The notes below the pieces were generated by a model. It did no database searches, had not been told where the DNA came from, and saw only the letters and a list, made by a program, of their open reading frames with translations. Position numbers and translations under genes: made by a program. A stretch of 64,000 bases of DNA from ENR-C20 sp942493145 (GTDB lineage: Bacteria; Bacillota; Clostridia; Acetivibrionales; DTU013), in assembly GCA_942493145.1 (NCBI GenBank), contig OW818679.1, forward strand, positions 248,001-312,000, in the 5' to 3' direction. Of this stretch, positions 58,681-64,000 are shown one piece after another (position 1 is the stretch's first letter; the number at the start of each line of letters is the position of its first letter).

Positions 58681-58739
58681 TTATCAGGACAAAATCAAAC
58701 ATCAGGGAATATTGAACCAATAAAACATATAAACCATAT

Positions 58740-58797
58740 AAACCATCAGTTCAGGTGACGTTGAATAAGCGGCTGCCAACTGATGGTTTGTTTTTTT
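58740..58797 (+). terminator. Terminator after pckG
   Basis: AAACCATCAGTT (58740-58751) pairs perfectly with AACTGATGGTTT (58778-58789), a 12-base stem with a 26-base loop, then G and seven T. Confidence 0.85.
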
Positions 58798-58929
58798 CGT
58801 AAATACGCTTGTGGAATTTTGCAAATACACTTCTGACATTCCAGAAATACATTGTGCATATACATATAATGCATGCTTATGATATCAATCATAGGTTTGA
58901 TAAATTTGCAATTGTCTGGAGGAAGGAAG

Positions 58930-60357
58930 ATGTCGCTTAACAATGATTTTCAACGGACCTTTTTGATTTTTGAAAATGAAGACCGTGGGTTTGAGGCTGG
59001 CCAGAGACCTTCAGGATTCGTAAGAATCGAAACAAGAGGCGGGAAGGGGAAGCTACAAGCCCTGGCCCGAAACCTTAAGGGCGGTATCGGAAATCCTTCC
59101 TATAAGCTGCAACTGATTAATACTGGCGGAAAGGTGGCAATGCCGGTAAGCGCAGGCACTTTCAAAGCTGAGAAAGGCCGGCTTGAACTGGAATGGAAAT
59201 TCGACCCCCTTGACGTGGCAATGACAGGTATTAATATAGACCAATTCGATGTGATTGCTGTAATGGCCGATTATTCAGGCAACAGCAGCAACATCAGTGG
59301 TTATATTGATGGTAATGTTGCAAAGCTGGCCTGTCCGCTGGCGGCATATACAGGAGAAAAGAAGGACTGGCGCAGGAAGTTGGGAAAGATTTTACATCCA
59401 GAATTCCTATCTGCAGAGCAGTACCTGTCTACAAAGGCAGTGGAGCATATTGAAGAGGCGGAACAGTCAGAACAAATGGAACGAATAGAACCGGAAGATA
59501 TGGCGATGGATTCGGATATTCCGGTAAGGACAGAGAGGGAGCCGATTGCGGAAAGCCATATATTTGCACAGCCTGAAATGAGGATGACAAATGACGGAGT
59601 TGCAGCAGAAAGGCAGGAAGGCGTAGCCGGGTATGGAGATTTGCCAGATCCGGAGCAGGAATCGGAGCTTGAGCTGGAATCAGAATCCAATGGGCAATCA
59701 GAGCCTGCGCCGGAGATAGAAGCCGAGAAAAAGAGTGATGAAGAGACAAAGAGAAATGAAGAGCAAGTAAGGAAAGATGTCATTTCCGCATGCCTGTATG
59801 CAGACAGCGAAACCTGCCGGGCATATCTAAACAACAATGGGATAAATCCATGCGAAATATGCCACTTCAATTCAATGTCAAACCTGTCTGCATCAAATCA
59901 GTCGGTAAATGGGGAACCTTCCCGTTATGACAGCCCTTCCACCGTCATTCCCGGGGACATAACAAAGCTAAAAGCCGAATTGTGTAATAGCTTTGAAACA
60001 AGTGATCCTTTCAAAATTAAAAGAAGCGACTATAAGTGGTGGAAGATTACCGATCCTGTCAGCTTGAACAACATAATGTTCCTGTGCAACATCAGGACGG
60101 CACTTCTCTTTAATCCAGCCGTTATGATGGCCCATGTAAGATACAGGCACCTGATAACCGGTATATATTCAGACAGGGAGAAAAGGAAAGAGTATCTTGT
60201 TCTAGGAATTCCAGGCATGCACCAGATTGACAGGAAGCCTTTCGGGGATATGTCCAGATGGGTTCAGGCAGATGGATACAGACAGAGACAGGGTTCCTTC
60301 GGATACTGGCTTGTCTATATCGAACCAGAGACAGGAAAGCTAATGAAGCTAAAATAG
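58930..60357 (+). CDS. Two-domain hypothetical protein with acidic linker
   Basis: A 475-residue protein. Seen: an N-terminal beta-rich domain of about 130 residues (FENEDRGFEAGQRPSGFVRI; GKLQALARNLKGGI; LELEWKFDPLDVAMTGINID), a long acidic, low-complexity linker (residues about 175-290, rich in Glu/Ser/Gln), a Cys patch (ETCRAYLNNNGINPCEICHF) and a C-terminal domain with YKWWKITDPVSLNNIMFLCN, HVRYRHLITGIYSDREKRKE and FGYWLVYIEPETGKLMKLK. I have a general impression that similar N- and C-terminal blocks occur in other clostridial proteins but can give no family. No signal peptide. GGAGGAAGG precedes ATG 58930; the open frame from 58873 has none. Confidence 0.75.
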   Translation: MSLNNDFQRTFLIFENEDRGFEAGQRPSGFVRIETRGGKGKLQALARNLKGGIGNPSYKLQLINTGGKVAMPVSAGTFKAEKGRLELEWKFDPLDVAMTGINIDQFDVIAVMADYSGNSSNISGYIDGNVAKLACPLAAYTGEKKDWRRKLGKILHPEFLSAEQYLSTKAVEHIEEAEQSEQMERIEPEDMAMDSDIPVRTEREPIAESHIFAQPEMRMTNDGVAAERQEGVAGYGDLPDPEQESELELESESNGQSEPAPEIEAEKKSDEETKRNEEQVRKDVISACLYADSETCRAYLNNNGINPCEICHFNSMSNLSASNQSVNGEPSRYDSPSTVIPGDITKLKAELCNSFETSDPFKIKRSDYKWWKITDPVSLNNIMFLCNIRTALLFNPAVMMAHVRYRHLITGIYSDREKRKEYLVLGIPGMHQIDRKPFGDMSRWVQADGYRQRQGSFGYWLVYIEPETGKLMKLK

Positions 60358-60419
60358 ATATCGAATGGAAAGACGGAATCTGAAAGGATTAAAAGCAAAA
60401 TAATACGTGAGAGATTGAG

Positions 60420-60477
60420 AGAGGGACGGGGGAGTTGTCAACTTTTTCGAAAAAGTTGACAACTCCCCCGTCCCTCT
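60420..60477. repeat. 58-base perfect palindrome
   Basis: Each 29-base arm starts AGAGGGACGGGGGAGTTGTC and runs to a CG centre at 60448-60449, then repeats as its exact reverse complement. No loop bases are needed beyond the hairpin turn. It is not a standard terminator: there is no T-run outside it. Confidence 0.95.
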
Positions 60478-60739
60478 GCCAATCCACGCGGGAACCGACC
60501 TCAATTAGCCTGCCCATAAATCATAGGCCTACCCATTTTTCAGGTTTGATAGCTAATTGATAAAGCATGAAATGACTAGAAATAAGAAGGAAATAAAAGA
60601 AAGGCTGAGATAAAGTCGCCAAATTCACCGCGCAAATACAGCCCCGCTATAAGGCAACATGGCCAGTATTTGCCAGTTTGAACGGAAAGAATTACAATGT
60701 ATTCATTACATGATTGCTGCAGCGCATATGTAATAAATA

Positions 60740-60748
60740 TGTTATAAT
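60740..60748 (+). promoter_or_regulatory. Extended -10 promoter of nfeD-floT
   Basis: TGTTATAAT is an extended -10 (TGnTATAAT); no good -35 is visible. It lies about 31 bases before the nfeD start. Confidence 0.5.
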
Positions 60749-60779
60749 TTTTCTAGATTGGATGAGAGGAGGGAGTTGT

Positions 60780-61412
60780 TTGTTTTACATATTTATAGGT
60801 TGTCTGGGCTTTGGTGTGCTCTACTCACTTGTTTCGCTGTTTCTCGGACACGGCTTTGGGCATGATTTTGGCGGACATGGTGATTTCGGCGGTAATGATG
60901 TAGCCGGGCATGCTGATTCCAGTTCCTCGGATATGCCATCGCCTTTTAACCCACTGGTGCTGGCAAGTGCCATTACTACATTTGGCGCGATCGGATTAAT
61001 AGCCAGTCAGGGATTCGGAATGGGCGACTTTATCAGTACCATGGTCGCACTGGCATTTGCAGGCGCGGTAGGCGCTGTAATATTCTTCGGGGTTGTGAAA
61101 CTGATGTACAGCTCCCAATCGAACTCCATATTTTCCCTTGATGATCTGGCTGATACTGAGGCGGAAGTATTAACTCCCATTCCTGAGCAGGGGATTGGAG
61201 AAATTGCATATGTTGCAAACGGTGAAAGGAATAATATGCCTGCAAGGTCGTCTGATAAGATCGGCATCGAAAGAGGAACGACAGTAATAATCAGAAAGGT
61301 AGCAGGAAATATAGCATTCGTCCAGAGGAAGCTGACGCTCGATGACTTGGACATGTATGGCCTGCAGGAGGATAGGCAGGGAGATTCCAGAGATAATAAA
61401 ATAAAATTATAG
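60780..61412 (+). CDS. NfeD family membrane protein, flotillin partner
   Basis: A 210-residue membrane protein. Seen: an N-terminal membrane segment (FYIFIGCLGFGVLYSLVSLF), a His/Gly-rich stretch (HGFGHDFGGHGDFGG, possibly metal binding), two membrane segments (PLVLASAITTFGAIGLIA; VALAFAGAVGAVIFFGVV), and an OB-fold-like NfeD C-terminus (DTEAEVLTPIPEQGIGEIAY; GTTVIIRKVAGNIAFV). This matches YuaF, which pairs with flotillin. Start TTG 60780 has GGAGG 7 bases upstream; the frame before it lacks a site. Stop to floT start is 12 bases. Confidence 0.85.
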   Translation: MFYIFIGCLGFGVLYSLVSLFLGHGFGHDFGGHGDFGGNDVAGHADSSSSDMPSPFNPLVLASAITTFGAIGLIASQGFGMGDFISTMVALAFAGAVGAVIFFGVVKLMYSSQSNSIFSLDDLADTEAEVLTPIPEQGIGEIAYVANGERNNMPARSSDKIGIERGTTVIIRKVAGNIAFVQRKLTLDDLDMYGLQEDRQGDSRDNKIKL

Positions 61413-61424
61413 GAGGTAAAGGGA

Positions 61425-62861
61425 ATGTCATTATTCGGGGTTACAGCAATTGCAGTTGTACTGCTGGTAGCAGTCATTTTCATACTGATTTCAGTATTTA
61501 TCAGCAGGTATGTGAAGGTTGGACCGGATGAAGCCCTCATAGTTTCAGGAAGGAGAAAAAAACTTTCCAATGGACAGGTGGTAGGCTTCAGGATAGTCAA
61601 GGGCGGTGCAACCTTTGTATGGCCCATATTTGAAATATCGAAAATCATATCGCTGAGGATCATGCCGCTGGATGTGAATTCCAGTGCATATACTTCTCAG
61701 GGAGTACAGGTAACTGTTGATGGAACGGCACAGATCAAAATCGATTCAAGCCAGGAGGCAATTGCTACAGCAGCAGAACAATTCCTCAGCCTTAGGGAGG
61801 AAGAGATAAGGAGAATCGCGACACAGACACTGGAAGGCCATCTGCGTTCCATCGTAGGAAACCTGACAGTGGAGGAAATCAACCAGAACAGGGATGTGTT
61901 CGCACAAAAGGTTCAGGAGCTTGCAGCTGGTGATCTTGCAAACATGGGGCTTAAAATCATATCCTTTACAATCAGGGAAATCAATGACAAGAACGGCTAT
62001 CTCGAAAGCCTGGGTAAGGCCCAGATAGCGAGGGTGCAAAGGGATGCGGTCATAGGTCAGGCTGAAGCAAAAAGAGATGCCGACATCAAGAGCGCGGAAG
62101 CCATGCAGGCCGGACAGACAGCCAAATACCTGGCAGAGACGAAAATTGCGGAAGCAAACAGGGACAAGGAAATGAAGGTTGCTGATTACGCTGCTTCAGT
62201 CAATGAAAGAAAAGCCGAATCCGACCTGTCATATGATAAGAAGAAGTTCGTCATACAGCAGGAAGTCCAAAAGGAAGCCATGCAGGTCGAAATAATCAAG
62301 AAGCAGAAGGAAACCGAGCTGCAGGAGCAGGAAGCCCTCAGGAAGGAAAAGGAACTGGATGCCATGGTCAGAAAACCTGCGGAGGCTGAGAGGTTCAAGA
62401 CGGAAATAGACGCAGAAGCTGACAGGATAAAGAGGTCCAAAGAAGCTGATGCCGAAGCCTATACAATAAAAGCTGAAGGTCAGGCAAAAGCTGAGGCAAT
62501 AAGAGCGGCAGGTATGGCAGAAGCAGAGATCATCAAGGCCAAGGGAGAAGCCGAAGCAGCTGCGCTCATGAAAAAAGCCGAAGCATATAAGCAGTTCAAC
62601 GATGCTGCAATGGCACAGATGGTAATTGAAAAGCTGCCTGAAATCGCATCTGCCATAGCACAGCCTCTTTCAAAGACAGAGAAGATTGTTATGATAGGTG
62701 AATCCGGAGCTTCAAAAATCACGAAGGACATAACGAACATCATGGCACAGCTGCCTGAGACTGTTAAGGGCCTAACCGGTGTCGACATAACCAACATAAT
62801 CAGGAATTATGCCGGTGAGAACAGGGAAATAAAAGCTGAAGACAAGAAGAAAGAACAATAA
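61425..62861 (+). CDS. floT: Flotillin (FloT/YuaG)
   Basis: A 478-residue SPFH protein of functional membrane microdomains. Seen: an N-terminal hydrophobic hairpin (TAIAVVLLVAVIFILISVFI), the SPFH core (VGPDEALIVSGRRKKLSNGQ; SFTIREINDKNGYLESLG), a long coiled coil with many Ala-Glu-Ala repeats (AEGQAKAEAIRAAGMAEAEI), and the C-terminal oligomer region. GGAGGT lies before the ATG. It acts with the NfeD partner upstream. Confidence 0.94.
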   Translation: MSLFGVTAIAVVLLVAVIFILISVFISRYVKVGPDEALIVSGRRKKLSNGQVVGFRIVKGGATFVWPIFEISKIISLRIMPLDVNSSAYTSQGVQVTVDGTAQIKIDSSQEAIATAAEQFLSLREEEIRRIATQTLEGHLRSIVGNLTVEEINQNRDVFAQKVQELAAGDLANMGLKIISFTIREINDKNGYLESLGKAQIARVQRDAVIGQAEAKRDADIKSAEAMQAGQTAKYLAETKIAEANRDKEMKVADYAASVNERKAESDLSYDKKKFVIQQEVQKEAMQVEIIKKQKETELQEQEALRKEKELDAMVRKPAEAERFKTEIDAEADRIKRSKEADAEAYTIKAEGQAKAEAIRAAGMAEAEIIKAKGEAEAAALMKKAEAYKQFNDAAMAQMVIEKLPEIASAIAQPLSKTEKIVMIGESGASKITKDITNIMAQLPETVKGLTGVDITNIIRNYAGENREIKAEDKKKEQ

Positions 62862-62887
62862 ATCAGAAGAGCAATGCACAAACAACC

Positions 62888-62912
62888 AACAGGCTATGCT
62901 AAGTAGCCTGTT
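62888..62912 (+). terminator. Probable terminator after floT
   Basis: AACAGGCTA (62888-62896) pairs with TAGCCTGTT (62904-62912) over a 7-base loop. The T-run is 15 bases further on, so termination is likely but not certain. Confidence 0.6.
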
Positions 62913-63088
62913 AGTTGCTTGTCAGGGGTTTTTATGCATCGAAGGTGTCTTCAAAGATGAATTATACCAGTAAAAATTCCAAATACCATCTTTTTTGTGT
63001 ATCTTTATTGTTCATAATATATGTTTTTTTGGCGGAATATAGTATAATATGAATAATTCCAGTACCTGCTGAAAGGATGCTGATTCAA

Positions 63089-63499
63089 TTGTCTCTGAGA
63101 AACAGGGTTGAAGTGAAAATAGCCGGTAAGGATTACGCCATAGTCGGGACAGAATCCGAGGAGTATATCCAGAGAGTCGGGCTGTATGTAGACAGAAAAA
63201 TGATAGAGATAATGCGCGGCAATAATAAGCTTAGCACATCTATGGCGGCTGTTCTGACCGCAATGAATGTGGCTGATGATTTCTTCAAAGCTCGTGAAAA
63301 TGAAGTGATTTTAAAAAAAGAGCTTAAAAAGAACCATGAGGAGCTTCAGCATTTGAAGGAAGAGAAAGCAAAGCTCGATGAAGAGAATGCATTATTAAAA
63401 TCGGGAAGCTCAAACCTGCAGCTGGAGCTGGCGAAAAGGGAGGCAGAACTGAGAGAGGTAAGAAATACTCTTGAAAAGAACTCCTATCAGCGGAAATAG
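63089..63499 (+). CDS. zapA: Cell division protein ZapA
   Basis: A 136-residue ZapA, which cross-links FtsZ protofilaments at the division ring. Seen: the compact N-terminal domain (RVEVKIAGKDYAIVGTESEE; IQRVGLYVDRKMIEI; LSTSMAAVLTAMNVADDFFK) and a coiled coil of about 60 residues. AAAGG lies before TTG 63089; ATG 63077 sits right against that site, so the TTG start is preferred. A TATAAT at 63043-63048 is a possible -10 without a clear -35. Confidence 0.88.
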   Translation: MSLRNRVEVKIAGKDYAIVGTESEEYIQRVGLYVDRKMIEIMRGNNKLSTSMAAVLTAMNVADDFFKARENEVILKKELKKNHEELQHLKEEKAKLDEENALLKSGSSNLQLELAKREAELREVRNTLEKNSYQRK

Positions 63500-63543
63500 T
63501 AAAGGAACCAGGTTGTGGGCATAATTTGAATACAGTTTACAAT

Positions 63544-63580
63544 ATCGCTCTGGTTGTTGTACACATACCAGGCGATTTTT
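63544..63580 (+). terminator. Terminator after zapA
   Basis: ATCGCTCTGGT (63544-63554) pairs with ACCAGGCGAT (63567-63576) with one bulged T, 12-base loop, then five T. Confidence 0.8.
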
Positions 63581-63637
63581 ATTATATGTCGTCGTTATAC
63601 TATATTAATGATATTGCCTGGAGGAGTTGGACCTTAT

Positions 63638-64000
63638 ATGAGCGGACGGATTGAACTGCTGGCACCGGCGGGAAGTATGGAAGCACTTAGAGCTGCTGTG
63701 GAAAACGGCGCGGATGCTGTCTATCTGGGCGGTAAACTTTTTAATGCAAGACAGTCGGCAGGAAATTTTGAAGATGATGAATTGACTGAAGCTATCAGAT
63801 ATGCTCATGTAAAAGGAGTCAATATTTATCTGGCAATGAACACGCTTCTGTCGGATAACGAGTTGAAGCAGGCGGTTGAATACGCTGGTAAAGCATATCT
63901 GATGGGCATTGATGCCATAATCGTGCAGGATGTCGGTTTTGCAGGTGTATTGAGAAGGGCCTTGCCCGATTTACCGCTGCATGCCAGCACCCAAATGACC
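63638..64000 (+). CDS. U32 family peptidase, 3' end outside window
   Basis: The first 121 residues of a U32 protein. Seen: RIELLAPAGSMEALRAAVEN then GADAVYLGGKLFNARQSAGN, GVNIYLAMNTLLSDNEL, GIDAIIVQDVGFAGVLRRAL and LPLHASTQMT at the window edge. This is the standard N-terminal half; U32 members include tRNA hydroxylation factors (TrhP/YrrN-YrrO) and collagenase-like proteins, and the missing C-terminal half would decide. TGGAGGAG lies before ATG 63638. In Bacillota zapA and U32 genes are often neighbours. Confidence 0.92.
   Translation, partial: MSGRIELLAPAGSMEALRAAVENGADAVYLGGKLFNARQSAGNFEDDELTEAIRYAHVKGVNIYLAMNTLLSDNELKQAVEYAGKAYLMGIDAIIVQDVGFAGVLRRALPDLPLHASTQMT

Larger units (their letters stand above)
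60358..60779. other. Intergenic region with palindrome before nfeD
   Basis: The 422-base gap holds the 58-base palindrome and the nfeD promoter. The stretch 60480-60735 shows no gene, RNA or repeat. Confidence 0.7.

Overview
The window reads as chromosome from a spore-forming, flagellated, anaerobic Clostridia (Bacillota) species. Evidence: a B. subtilis-like block from the yaaO homologue to ksgA (decarboxylase, tmk, darA, yaaR, holB, ricT, trmN6, rsmI, abrB, metG, tatD, yabE, ksgA), the sporulation genes spmA-spmB, a GTP-type PEP carboxykinase, strong AGGAGG ribosome sites and frequent TTG/GTG starts. The GTP-type PEPCK suggests the cellulolytic cluster III clostridia, but that placement is inference. 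No rRNA, tRNA, IS element, prophage or CRISPR array was seen.

Region 1 (1-8923) is flagellar. It starts inside a HisH-like amidotransferase and continues with a nonulosonate (legionaminic-acid type) sugar set: legG/neuC, a NeuD-type acetyltransferase, a CBS-fused ptmE-like nucleotidyltransferase, legB and legC. A SigD-type promoter then precedes flaG-fliD-fliS and a FlgN-like chaperone. Together these genes would make and cap a glycosylated flagellar filament.

Region 2 (8927-18155) holds a membrane-anchored alpha/beta hydrolase, a PflX-type radical SAM protein and a compact Tad/Flp pilus operon. The operon encodes a Ser/Thr kinase fused to a degenerate TadZ/CpaE-like domain, the CpaF ATPase, TadB, TadC, a probable Flp pilin with a long leader and TTG start, two TadE-like pseudopilins and a CpaB/SAF protein. 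A YdbC/PC4-like ssDNA-binding protein follows.

Region 3 (18156-36588) holds an AraC regulator, leuC-leuD-leuB, a polytopic M23-like protein, oppBCDF-oppA, a degenerate receiver/GGDEF protein, a LexA-like repressor that lacks its self-cleavage residues, cyanophycinase plus cyanophycin synthetase, and a membrane Fe-S/FMN electron-transfer protein. A dispersed palindromic repeat occurs at about 18.2 kb (one full copy and one half copy) and at 29.6 kb (inverted).

Region 4 (36589-56695) starts with two small minus-strand genes, birA and an unusual Gln-rich protein, then coaX and the conserved yaaO-to-ksgA block. Differences from Bacillus are a small ferredoxin where yabA lies, spmAB between abrB and metG, a Met/Pro/Tyr repeat protein after tatD, and no rnmV between yabE and ksgA. 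The abrB promoter carries a Spo0A-box-like site just downstream of the predicted transcription start.

Region 5 (56696-64000) has pckG, a two-domain hypothetical protein, a 58-bp perfect palindrome, an NfeD-flotillin pair, zapA and the start of a U32 peptidase gene.

The best candidates for something new are the kinase/pseudo-TadZ fusion with its pilin, the LexA-like protein, and the low-complexity proteins at 39.7 kb and 53.5 kb. All functions are read from motifs and context by eye; no database search was run.
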